Shown here: positions 1-8,407 of the stretch, piece after piece
Layout of the letters: each line of letters begins with the position of its first letter
Position numbering within the stretch: the first letter of the stretch is position 1
Position numbers and translations under genes: made by a program
NCBI RefSeq assembly: GCF_003697815.1
Contig: NZ_RDQG01000078.1
Location: 87,331-151,330, forward strand
Length of the DNA stretch: 64,000 nucleotides
Reading direction: 5' to 3'
Origin: Halalkalicoccus subterraneus
Lineage (GTDB): Archaea; Halobacteriota; Halobacteria; Halobacteriales; Halalkalicoccaceae
Notes under the pieces: generated by a model
Told to the model about the DNA's origin: nothing
The model's database searches: none
What the model saw: the letters and a program-made list of their open reading frames with translations, nothing else

Positions 1-270
1 CGGTGGTATTCTCGTCAAGCTGCTGCGGCGGTCAGTCTGATTTTCGCTATCGCTATCAGTAGTAGTTTGCTCGGTATCACGCTCGCTGGTGTTGTCAGTA
101 TTAGTATCCCCCTCAGGAGTCGCGTTCTCCCGCGACCCGGTATCAGTACCGCCAGTGGGACGTTTTTCGTCATCATCGTCTTCCCACCAGCGGGTTCCAA
201 TACAGCCAGAGAGGGAGACCAGCGTACTCGTACACCCGAGAAGTTTCGCAAACTGTCGTCGTGAGATCAT
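1..270 (-). CDS. Tat-exported lipoprotein, C-terminus cut off by window edge
   Basis: Read on the minus strand from the ATG at 270, the frame stays open to the left edge. It begins MISRRQFAKLLG, a twin-arginine (SRRQF) signal, followed by a hydrophobic stretch and the lipobox LSGC at about residues 20-23. This is the usual haloarchaeal arrangement for a Tat-secreted protein that is lipid-anchored on the cell surface. The rest of the visible part is an acidic Thr/Asp/Glu-rich linker typical of such proteins; the functional domain lies outside the window, so the role cannot be told. It is divergent from the secretion operon and could be an accessory surface component of it, which is inference only. 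Confidence 0.8.
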   Translation of the reverse strand, partial: MISRRQFAKLLGCTSTLVSLSGCIGTRWWEDDDDEKRPTGGTDTGSRENATPEGDTNTDNTSERDTEQTTTDSDSENQTDRRSSLTRIPP

Positions 271-320
271 CGTTTGTCGAGTTATCGGTAGTCTGCTATC
301 GAATTCCGCCCTATCCTCCG

Positions 321-569
321 CTAGTCGATCCCAACGCCAATTCCTAAGAGGAGGAATAGCCAGTAGAACACGAACAGACCGAAATTACGAATGCTGAATC
401 GAGGCAACTCATCGCCGGTACCCATGAACAGTACCCCGCCAGCGGTGGCCAAAAAGAGGGCTGCAAGGATCCCCCATTGACCGATAAGGAAGATAGCGAG
501 ACCGATCGTTCCAAGCCCGATCACTTTCGCGGCACCGGCATTCGTTGAACTCAGAAAGCCCATAACCAT
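321..569 (-). CDS. Small membrane protein
   Basis: An 82-residue protein, almost entirely hydrophobic, with three likely membrane segments (about residues 13-32, 33-50 and 62-80) and a short loop (GTGDELPRFSIRN) between the second and third. I do not recognise a family. It lies upstream of the lipoprotein gene on the same strand with about 50 nt between them, so the two may be co-transcribed. Its position next to the secretion operon fits small membrane proteins often found at the edges of archaeal conjugation loci. Confidence 0.6.
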   Translation of the reverse strand: MVMGFLSSTNAGAAKVIGLGTIGLAIFLIGQWGILAALFLATAGGVLFMGTGDELPRFSIRNFGLFVFYWLFLLLGIGVGID

Positions 570-653
570 TCTAATTCTAATAGTACTCTAATATTAATCT
601 TGGGTCGGACATACCCGAGAAATGAGGCTGCAAGACGAATCGATCTCGAGTTA

Positions 654-881
654 TCAATCAGACTCTTGTTCTCGTCGAAGACAGCGCTGGGCGTGGAGCA
701 ACATCCCGCGCCACGTAAACCCGTTTGTGTCTTTCGTTTCCGAGAGTTCTTCATACTGTTCGAGCGGAACTTCAATCAGGATGGATTTCATTTCGTCCTC
801 GTCAGGAGCGTCCGTTTGGCCGCCATCCGGGAGGAGAATCTCTGTCTCGTCGTCGGTGTGTGGTTGATATTTGTATTTCAT
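654..881 (-). CDS. Small acidic protein of unknown function
   Basis: A 75-residue soluble protein starting MKYKYQPH and ending in an Arg/Glu-rich helix (LLHAQRCLRREQ). I chose the ATG at 881 rather than the upstream in-frame codon at 929, because the extra 16 residues look like untranslated DNA and a TATA-like tract lies near 985-1005. The central segment (ILIEVPLEQYEEL) looks like a beta strand followed by a helix. No family is recognised. It is transcribed away from the secretion operon. Confidence 0.6.
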   Translation of the reverse strand: MKYKYQPHTDDETEILLPDGGQTDAPDEDEMKSILIEVPLEQYEELSETKDTNGFTWRGMLLHAQRCLRREQESD

Positions 882-1085
882 TGTATCGAGAGCGAATGGT
901 AGTCCGATACTAGAGCCCTGCAGAGCCATTCGCTCGTGTCCCTATTAGTCTTAGCAAAGATTTATCACCGCCGACTATTGTACTAGACTTATAGAAAACT
1001 AATACTAGTATAAGCAAGATCGACAACGAATAGCAATCACTGACCAGAGTACTTCCACACGACTCACATCCAATTTCGAAATTCC

Positions 1086-1544
1086 ATGTCATCGACAGAC
1101 GATACCCCTCCCGAAGGCGAGACGACAGATAGCCACAGACCGCTACAGTCACTCATCACACGCATAGCGAGGTTACTGCAGGGTTCGACGCGAGTTCCAA
1201 CAGCGTATCTTGCGGCAGGAACCGCTATTGGCCTCCTCGTGATTATTGTCAGCACACCCGCTGCAGCCCAAGAATTCTGTGATGATCCCGCCGGACAGCT
1301 GTTGATCTCGATTGAGACAATGCTGATCAACTACGGGACGATGCTGTTGTTCCTCGCCTTCCTGATCGGCGTTGCCATGTGGGCGCTGACACCCATCTTT
1401 GCCGGTCAGAGTGCGATCGGGCTCGGGATGATCCTGCTCTCGTTCGGTGCAGCGATTGCCTTTGTCGTCGGCACCCAGTTCTTTGGGATGACCTTCGAGA
1501 TCGCCGGCGCCGGCGGCCAGAGCTGCTCGACCGTTCTCAACTAA
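1086..1544 (+). CDS. VirB2-like small membrane protein of the secretion operon
   Basis: The protein has 152 residues. After a 40-residue polar start there is a hydrophobic segment ending in PAAAQ (about 40-61), which could be a signal peptide with an Ala-x-Ala-type cleavage site, then two further membrane segments (about 79-101 and 109-131). A mature product of two membrane helices matches the layout of VirB2/TrbC pilins, although sequence similarity cannot be judged by eye. Two cysteines flank the mature part (CDDP and SCSTVLN) and could form a disulphide. It is the first gene of the operon that leads to the VirB4 and VirD4 ATPases, which supports a pilus or channel subunit. Confidence 0.6.
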   Translation: MSSTDDTPPEGETTDSHRPLQSLITRIARLLQGSTRVPTAYLAAGTAIGLLVIIVSTPAAAQEFCDDPAGQLLISIETMLINYGTMLLFLAFLIGVAMWALTPIFAGQSAIGLGMILLSFGAAIAFVVGTQFFGMTFEIAGAGGQSCSTVLN

Positions 1545-1590
1545 CCTCACTCGATCGAACCTCGCGATTCGCTACCGGACCCGATCGCCT

Positions 1591-3189
1591 ATGAATATAC
1601 CACTGAACCCGCGTCGCCTCGTCATAATCGTACTCGTCATGGGTCTTGCCATGACCTCGATAGTTGGCCCTGTCGCTGCTGCTGCAGAGACTACGGACGC
1701 TCTCGATACTGGCGGGGTTGTTCTTCAGACCGACGCAGATGATCTAACCGATACCAACGAGGGTGACAGTGCAGCTTCCAACGGGAATAACGATGAGTCG
1801 AATGTCACTGCAGAGGACCTAGAAGAGCTCCCGATCGATATCGACGAAGACGACGTCGATCTCGAGGAGATCAACAACGAATCCGAAGCCAACGCGACCA
1901 ACATTACCAACGGAACCGACGGTGGCACACCGCAAATTGGCGGCGGTGGTGGGACCGGCAGTATCGGCCCAAGCCTTTCACCCGAAGAGAACGCCGAGGA
2001 TCTCGCTGAGTGGCTTCGCGGTCAACTCCGCGGAGCGACCGTCTATCTCGTTGATGAAGTGATCAACGAGATGCTCGGCACGCCCACGCCCGAGAATAAC
2101 GGCTGGCAAGGCATTCTTGGCCAGCCTGTTGGCGAGACGTACAGCGACCTCTACGAGGAGGTCTATATGCAGATGATCCTACCGCCGGCATTTCAGTTCA
2201 TGATCATCGGCTTCATCTTCTTCACCCTCTTCGTTGTGCCGTTTTCGCCGATGACCGGCCAGCGTGTCTGGTCAGTCCTGCTCGCGATGTTCGGCGCCGG
2301 GGCGTTGGTCATGCTCAGTTGGAACGTTGCATCGTTGCTCCATCACGTCTCGGATGCCGTGACGATGTGGTTTCTCCCACAGGGCGAAGAAATTCTCCCG
2401 AGTGGCGACCCGAACAATCCGTTCTCCGAGGAGCACATCAAGCTGAACGCCGGACCACTGGCAGTCGGTCTCGGGGTCTATCTCGCAAGCTGGAACGTCG
2501 GGCTAATGTTGGCGCTGATCCACGGGATCCGCCATGCGATCTTGTTTCTCATGCCGACGATCCTGCCGATTATTCTTGTCGGGATGTACTTCGGGCCTCG
2601 AACGTCGAAATCAGCGTTCTCGGTGCTGTTCTGGCAGTACATCGGTCTGCTCGTGATGAACTGGCCGACAGCACTCCTGCTCTCGATCGGCTATCATGTC
2701 GGCTTTGACTTCGGGATGGGCGCTGCAGGATCGCTCGCGAATATGGCGGTGACGATCGGAGTGATCATCCTCGCGGTCGTGCTCCCGTTGACAATCCAGA
2801 CGTCGTTTCTTGGCGGTTCGTTGGTCGCGATCATCACGAAGGGATCGGTGCTGTCAGCGGGTATGAATACGGCCCGGCGAGTTCTGCCGTCGCGCGGGGA
2901 TACCTCCCGATTGAAGCGCGGTGGGGGCTACATCAATCCTGTCTCACGATTCACTCACGATCGTGCCACCAATAGCAATCGTCAGCGACGACAGGACGTC
3001 GCGGCGACTGACGGCGGCTCATCCACTCAATCGCGACTGACGAGCTACTCACAGTCTCAGTCTCACTCTCGATCAACCTCCTCTCGACGATCGAGGCCGC
3101 CTCGCAGTCAACGAGACACTGGTAGTATCGATGCCCGACGGCGCGAACGCTATCGTCGCCTTCGCAGCAATAGTTCTGATTCACCATGA
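1591..3189 (+). CDS. Polytopic membrane protein, VirB6/TrbL-like position
   Basis: The 532-residue protein begins with a signal-like hydrophobic segment ending GPVAAAA, followed by an acidic Asp/Glu/Asn-rich extracellular stretch (about 35-130). A core with about six membrane helices (about 195-440) comes next, then a basic Ser/Arg/Gln-rich cytoplasmic tail. Its size, its topology and its place directly before virB4 match the polytopic inner-membrane channel component (VirB6/TrbL class) of type IV secretion systems; this is inferred from architecture, not a recognised motif. Its stop overlaps the start of the VirB4 gene by four bases (ATGA), so translation is likely coupled. Confidence 0.65.
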   Translation: MNIPLNPRRLVIIVLVMGLAMTSIVGPVAAAAETTDALDTGGVVLQTDADDLTDTNEGDSAASNGNNDESNVTAEDLEELPIDIDEDDVDLEEINNESEANATNITNGTDGGTPQIGGGGGTGSIGPSLSPEENAEDLAEWLRGQLRGATVYLVDEVINEMLGTPTPENNGWQGILGQPVGETYSDLYEEVYMQMILPPAFQFMIIGFIFFTLFVVPFSPMTGQRVWSVLLAMFGAGALVMLSWNVASLLHHVSDAVTMWFLPQGEEILPSGDPNNPFSEEHIKLNAGPLAVGLGVYLASWNVGLMLALIHGIRHAILFLMPTILPIILVGMYFGPRTSKSAFSVLFWQYIGLLVMNWPTALLLSIGYHVGFDFGMGAAGSLANMAVTIGVIILAVVLPLTIQTSFLGGSLVAIITKGSVLSAGMNTARRVLPSRGDTSRLKRGGGYINPVSRFTHDRATNSNRQRRQDVAATDGGSSTQSRLTSYSQSQSHSRSTSSRRSRPPRSQRDTGSIDARRRERYRRLRSNSSDSP

Positions 3190-6100
3190 GCACAGGAACT
3201 GATCAGCAACGCGCAGCGGACAGACGCAAAGTTCTCCCGAACCGACTGACTGGCCAGCGGATCGCCGGCGTTTCGAAAGTCGCGATTTACGCTGGCGGTG
3301 GTACAGCTGCGATGACATGGTTCGCCGCGGATATGTACGTCCCACCGGGCTACCGGAGTCCAATCTACGGACTTGCAGTGTGCATGTTCGTCGGTTCGAT
3401 CATCGCCTCGTTTCACACGCCGAACCACCTCTCGGTCCACGAACACCTGCGGCGGCGCATTACCCATTATACTCGACAACACACCATGCTGAGTGCACGA
3501 AACGGCAGTACGAAAGGACAGCCACAGAACAACACACTTCCCGGTCAGATTGTTCGGCTTCCGATTGTCCGAAACGTCCGGGGGATTGGCGTCGACGAGG
3601 AGGAACGCTCGCAGGACGCCGTGCAAGTCTCCCGTCCGTTCCATAATTCGCCGGCCATCGAGACAGCAGACGGCGGTGTGATCGGCGCGATTAAGATCCG
3701 CCCGGCGGCAATGGCCGTCGCCGACGAAGGCCACTGGACACGTCGTGTGGAACGGCTCGCGAACGTCATCGATTCGTCGGTCACCGCGAAGACGCAGTTC
3801 ACCTCGAAGATGCGCGCCGTCGATTACGGTGATCGGATGGGTACCTACGACGATCGCGAGCAGGAACTGTTGGATGAACTCGCCGCGAAACACGGCGATA
3901 TCGATACAGCCTATCGAAAGGCTCGTAACGGTGGGATCGATCGCGAAGATCTTGGCCTCTTGGTTGGGGCTGATCTCGCTGATGAGCGCCAGGGTGTGAT
4001 CGATCTGTACGATGTGACGACGCTCAAGCGCAACTACTACGTCACGATCAAGATCGAGCCCGCGGACGTTGTCACCGAAGACAACGTTGAGGAAGGCGGC
4101 GGAATGGCGAACGTTCCGCTACTAGGCCGGCTCTGGAAGCACAAGGAACTCCGTGATCTTCGTCAAGAGGGCGACCACACCCAAGTGATGGTCGAACGGC
4201 TTGAGAACAAACTGGAGACGCTTGAGTCGGACCTGCGGACGATCGAGGACATCAGCACACGAATTCTCTCTTCGACGGAACTCTCGCAGGTCTTTGCCGA
4301 TCACTATCAGGCGGCTAACGCCTACGCGAACGCTGACTTTGGGGACGTCGTCCGGCTCTCACCGAAGCCGACCTCAAGCGAGGGAACAGCGATGTACGGT
4401 GTCGATCACGATCACCTTCGTGATCTCCCTAATGGGCCGCTTGGCGAGTCCAACAGTAGGGTCGAACCCAAAACGCCCGGCGAGATATCCCGGATAGCCG
4501 GTCAGGGGGATGACAGTGATCGCCATACTGTCCCCGATCGTAGTGACCAATCCGACGAGGCCAGCGACGACATCGTTGATACAGCAAAGAACGCTGCCAA
4601 TTCCTTTGCCCAACGCGTTGCGAAGATCAACGACAACCCGATCGCCGACGTCATCCTCACCAAAGAACAGCTAGTCGACCATTATCAGACGGTCGTTGGC
4701 CCCAAGGACGGCATCTACCGGGGCAACGAGAACTGGATCACGATCGACAACGCCGTCTACAGTAAGACGCTCTCAATCCGTGAGTGGCCCGCAGTCCCGA
4801 AGATGGGCATTCTTGAGCCGATCCTTCGCGAGCACGAGCCCGGCGTCGCGGTCAACGTTGCAACTCACATCAACCCGATCGACCAGCAGCGCGCCGAGAT
4901 CGAACTTTCGGACACGGAAGACCAGCTGAAGGACAAAAAAGAGAAAGCCGAGGATTCGCGCCTCCCGATGTTCCTCCAGACCTATCGAAAACAGCACGAC
5001 GAGGCTCAAGAGATGGTCAAGGCGAACCAAGACTCCGAGTACGATCTCTTCGAGACGAACACCCACATCGAACTACGCAGCGATGACCCCGAAGCGCTCG
5101 GCCGCACGATCGACCACATCAACTCGATGATGAACGACGAAGGGGCCGAAGCGCGTCAAGAGACAGCTCATCATTTCGAGGGTTGGCAGTCAGTCGCGCC
5201 CGCATGTGATGACAAACTCGAGGAGCCGATCATGATGTTCGCCGATGGTGTGGCTCGTGAGTTCCCGTGGACCTCTCGGAATCTTCACGAACCGAACGGT
5301 GTCGAGTTCGGCATCAATATGCACACGAACGAGCCACTGTACCTCGACCTCTGGAATCGCAAGACTGGGTTCGATTTCGGGATCTTCACGAAAAAGGGCG
5401 GTGGGAAGACCACGACTGCAACGGAGATCCTCAGCCGACTGAACACGGTCTATCGCGACGATCTCATGACGATCATCATCGACCCACTCCAGGAATACGC
5501 CAACCTCGCGACCATCCACGACGGCGAGCGTCTTGTCGTCGGTGGGGATACGGGCATCAACCCGTTCCACATCGAGGCAACACCCGAGGAGAAGTTAGCG
5601 ACGATCGGGAAGGGCGCACCCTACAAGCACTGGCTTGAGGGCTGCATGGACTTCGTCGAGATGTACTATGCCGACGAGGGGCTGGACTTTGCCGAAAAGA
5701 AGGGCATCTGGCGCATGGCGATCCGAGAAGCCGCCGAGCGCTATGGAATCGAAGACGATCCACAGACTCACTCAGCGGAGTTTCGCCGTGAGCATGGCTA
5801 TTCGGGCGACTGTCCGACGCCGATGGACGCGATCGAGATAATTGATGAGATGACCGACAACCCCGAGGAGTGGGTCCGTTCGAAACCCAGGCAGGAACCC
5901 TCCGAGCGGAAAGTCGAGGAACGGGAGGTCACGGCCGTCGATATCATCAACAACGACATCCAGCCGTTCCTCCCTGGTGGTGAATACGAGCACTTCACCA
6001 AGCAGACTGATATCGACCTTGAGGATTCGACGTTCTTCTACGTCGATATGCAGCAACAGGAAGCCTCTACCTCAATCGGGCTGACGATGCAGGTCGTCTA

Positions 6101-6764
6101 CGACCTCTTCTACGAGATGGTCAAAACCATCGACATCCCGTCAGTCATTTTCATGGACGAGTTCCACTATATGCTACGGGATTCGCTCGCTCAGAAATCG
6201 CTGAATCAGAAGTTCCGCCACGGGCGTCACTGGAACCTCTCACTCGGCGTTGCGACCCAATCGTTCAAGGACTTCTTCGGTGAGGACGCCGACGGTAACA
6301 CCCATCTCACAGACAACGCCCAAGTCCTCTTCGAGAACATGCCCACGCAGATATTCCACCAGGAGGATATGAGCGATGAGTGGGCCGAAGAGATTGGGCT
6401 CACTTCGAACGAAGCTAGATTCATTCGAAATGCGGAGCCGGGTAATCGTGAACTCGGGTACTCGACAGCCCTGCTGCGCGTTTCAGACAAAGGCACCTAC
6501 CCACTGAAGGTGAAGATGGACTTCGAGGAGAATCCTCGTGAGGCGGTCGTGACGGAGTTCGATCCCTCGGAGCACGGCGAGGACTTCTATTCGTATCTTC
6601 TTGAGCACGATGACATCTGCGAGTGGCGGTTCGCTCCGACGACAGACGGCGAGATCGCTACCGATACGGAGATCACAGCAATGCGCACGAACACGGCTGG
6701 AGACTCCGACGAACAGAACCAGGGTCCACAACGGCCCGACGCTAGCGCCACGGGGGACGACTAA
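3186..6764 (+). CDS. VirB4/TraC-type conjugation ATPase
   Basis: An ATPase of 1192 residues that would power assembly of, or substrate transfer through, the type IV channel. Two membrane segments near residues 27-78 anchor it. A Walker A motif (KKGGGKTTT) lies at about 736-746 and is preceded by the FDFGIF strand. It is followed by the IIIDPLQEY strand and a Walker B motif (SVIFMDEFHYML) at about 985-997, then the VATQSFKDF sensor-like strand. The long N-terminal half with helical Glu/Lys-rich segments corresponds to the VirB4 partner-binding region. It is larger than typical bacterial VirB4 (about 800-900 residues), mostly through an acidic insert near 415-470. The start codon overlaps the upstream stop, and the next gene begins directly after its stop. 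Confidence 0.85.
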   Translation: MSTGTDQQRAADRRKVLPNRLTGQRIAGVSKVAIYAGGGTAAMTWFAADMYVPPGYRSPIYGLAVCMFVGSIIASFHTPNHLSVHEHLRRRITHYTRQHTMLSARNGSTKGQPQNNTLPGQIVRLPIVRNVRGIGVDEEERSQDAVQVSRPFHNSPAIETADGGVIGAIKIRPAAMAVADEGHWTRRVERLANVIDSSVTAKTQFTSKMRAVDYGDRMGTYDDREQELLDELAAKHGDIDTAYRKARNGGIDREDLGLLVGADLADERQGVIDLYDVTTLKRNYYVTIKIEPADVVTEDNVEEGGGMANVPLLGRLWKHKELRDLRQEGDHTQVMVERLENKLETLESDLRTIEDISTRILSSTELSQVFADHYQAANAYANADFGDVVRLSPKPTSSEGTAMYGVDHDHLRDLPNGPLGESNSRVEPKTPGEISRIAGQGDDSDRHTVPDRSDQSDEASDDIVDTAKNAANSFAQRVAKINDNPIADVILTKEQLVDHYQTVVGPKDGIYRGNENWITIDNAVYSKTLSIREWPAVPKMGILEPILREHEPGVAVNVATHINPIDQQRAEIELSDTEDQLKDKKEKAEDSRLPMFLQTYRKQHDEAQEMVKANQDSEYDLFETNTHIELRSDDPEALGRTIDHINSMMNDEGAEARQETAHHFEGWQSVAPACDDKLEEPIMMFADGVAREFPWTSRNLHEPNGVEFGINMHTNEPLYLDLWNRKTGFDFGIFTKKGGGKTTTATEILSRLNTVYRDDLMTIIIDPLQEYANLATIHDGERLVVGGDTGINPFHIEATPEEKLATIGKGAPYKHWLEGCMDFVEMYYADEGLDFAEKKGIWRMAIREAAERYGIEDDPQTHSAEFRREHGYSGDCPTPMDAIEIIDEMTDNPEEWVRSKPRQEPSERKVEEREVTAVDIINNDIQPFLPGGEYEHFTKQTDIDLEDSTFFYVDMQQQEASTSIGLTMQVVYDLFYEMVKTIDIPSVIFMDEFHYMLRDSLAQKSLNQKFRHGRHWNLSLGVATQSFKDFFGEDADGNTHLTDNAQVLFENMPTQIFHQEDMSDEWAEEIGLTSNEARFIRNAEPGNRELGYSTALLRVSDKGTYPLKVKMDFEENPREAVVTEFDPSEHGEDFYSYLLEHDDICEWRFAPTTDGEIATDTEITAMRTNTAGDSDEQNQGPQRPDASATGDD

Positions 6765-8141
6765 ATGGGTCGGATCGCCTCAGCGCTAGTTCGCGATGAG
6801 ATCCGCCGGTCGGTTGCTCGGAAAGTCCCGGTCCTTCGCGATGGTGGCTCGGACGCCTACGACACACTAAAACTGACCGACGATGTGATCAACGAGCTTG
6901 AAGAGGCCCGCGCCGAACGTCGCGCAGTTCACGTCCTTCCACACAAGGAGGGCGGTGGGATTCCGAAGGCAGTCGATCTACTAACGTCGGTCCATCCGAT
7001 GCGGACCGGGACTAGCACGGGCTCCCGTCCGGCACATTCCTTCGAGATACGGAACATCAACGAACAGATCGGTTTTCAGTGGGTGATGGGCGGCGAGAAG
7101 TATCAGAACCGACTGGCCCGTCAACTAGAGACGTTTTATCCCGACAGTCACATCGAGGTCGACGAACTGCCCGAGCCTGATCTATTACCGTTCCGCGAAG
7201 GCTGGCATCTAGCCGCCGCTCGCCTTGAACTGAAGCTGCAAGGCAAGAAGGAGCGCTACTATCCGATCAAACATATCGACGTCGAAGGCTTCGAGAACGA
7301 CCCCTACGGCTCGATTACCAGCGAAATGGTCGGCGAGCGCGAGGCCGAAACAGTAACGAACGTCGCAACGCAGGTGATCTTTCGCCCAGCACCCAACGAC
7401 TGGTACAAGGGTGGAGTCTTGGAACCGTCAATTCACGACGTCGCCGACGATCTCGAAGAGAACGTGCAGCCGGCCGATACGAAGGATATCGTCCGGGGTA
7501 TGTTCACAAAAGAGGGGCTGGATCTCTCAGAGGTTCGCACCCAGAAGCGCGGCAAGAACAAGAAGACGACAGCGGCCGCTGATGCCGTCCGTCGTCAAGC
7601 CGGGCAGAAGGGCTATGAAGTCGACATTCGGATCGTCGCAGTCGGCCAGAACCCAGAGACGGCAATCAGCCGGGTCGACGAGACGGCCGACATGTTCGAG
7701 GGATACTACGATTCAGACACCCAGCAGGGCTTTGATTGCGTTCCGATGAGCGGTGAGGACCTCTTGAAACTCGTGCAGTTGGCGATGCACCGCGAATACG
7801 TTGATCATGGCATGACGATGGGGGTTCGAACCGCGGCAGGCGTAGTTCACGTCCCGAACGAATCGATCAACACCCAGAACGTCAGCTGGACTCGGACTTC
7901 AAATGCTGGTGACGTCCCAGCTGATTCGCCTCGCTTTAGCGAGTGGGTGAGTCCAGCACTTGGCTGGGATACACCGAACCGGTCGGTGAAGCAAGATCCC
8001 AGTGAGTGGAGCTATGCGATCAATCAGTCTCAACCAACGAAAGAGGCACTCAGAGAGGCCGAGGAGGGTGATCAAGAAGCGCAGGCAGCTGACGAACAGC
8101 TCGACCAGACGCAACCAGACAGTACGGAGGCAGTATACTAA
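6765..8141 (+). CDS. Conjugation operon protein, possible N-terminal partner of the coupling ATPase
   Basis: A soluble 458-residue protein beginning immediately after the VirB4 stop. The central part (about 95-330) alternates strands and helices, with phrases such as FQWVMGGEKYQNRLARQLETFYPDS and VTNVATQVIFRPAPNDW. These resemble the non-ATPase N-terminal domains of large HerA/FtsK-like conjugation ATPases, here apparently encoded as a separate protein (inference). The last ~90 residues form an acidic tail whose block DSPRFSEWVSPALGW...RSVKQDPSEW is repeated in the next gene. No Walker motif is seen. The stop overlaps the next start in TAATG. Confidence 0.7.
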   Translation: MGRIASALVRDEIRRSVARKVPVLRDGGSDAYDTLKLTDDVINELEEARAERRAVHVLPHKEGGGIPKAVDLLTSVHPMRTGTSTGSRPAHSFEIRNINEQIGFQWVMGGEKYQNRLARQLETFYPDSHIEVDELPEPDLLPFREGWHLAAARLELKLQGKKERYYPIKHIDVEGFENDPYGSITSEMVGEREAETVTNVATQVIFRPAPNDWYKGGVLEPSIHDVADDLEENVQPADTKDIVRGMFTKEGLDLSEVRTQKRGKNKKTTAAADAVRRQAGQKGYEVDIRIVAVGQNPETAISRVDETADMFEGYYDSDTQQGFDCVPMSGEDLLKLVQLAMHREYVDHGMTMGVRTAAGVVHVPNESINTQNVSWTRTSNAGDVPADSPRFSEWVSPALGWDTPNRSVKQDPSEWSYAINQSQPTKEALREAEEGDQEAQAADEQLDQTQPDSTEAVY

Positions 8142-8407
8142 TGACACACCCCAATACTTCCAACGATGACGAATCGGACGCAGAAATCGACTCGCCTCGC
8201 TTCGACGAGTGGATCAAACCCGCGACCAACTGGAATGCGTCGGATCGCTCAGTGAAAACCGATCCGGAAGAGTGGGTATATGTGATCGATCAGCTCCCAC
8301 CGGATACACAAGAACCCACAGTAGCCATAGTACGCGAACAACACCAGCAGTCAACCGAGCAACCGGATGGAAGCAATCGATCAGCGTCAACGGAGGGAGG
8401 CAACTAA
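8141..8407 (+). CDS. Small tail-module protein, paralogous to the preceding C-terminus
   Basis: This 88-residue protein carries the same block as the C-terminus of the preceding protein: DSPRFDEWIKPATNW, then RSVKTDPEEW and Y.I.Q. It therefore looks like a free-standing copy of that tail. Both its start and its stop overlap neighbouring genes by one base (TAATG), so it is embedded in the operon and most likely translated by coupling. A plausible role is a docking or regulatory peptide between the VirB4 and VirD4 ATPases; the sequence shows only the shared module. Confidence 0.65.
   Translation: MTHPNTSNDDESDAEIDSPRFDEWIKPATNWNASDRSVKTDPEEWVYVIDQLPPDTQEPTVAIVREQHQQSTEQPDGSNRSASTEGGN

Noticed and set aside
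3150-3893. 247-codon minus-strand frame over virB4
   Set aside because: Shadow frame; the plus strand carries the VirB4 gene with matching start overlap.
8209-8406. In-frame upstream extension of the VirD4-like gene
   Set aside because: It would overlap the small tail-module gene out of frame; the ATG at 8407 overlaps the preceding stop, as in the rest of the operon.
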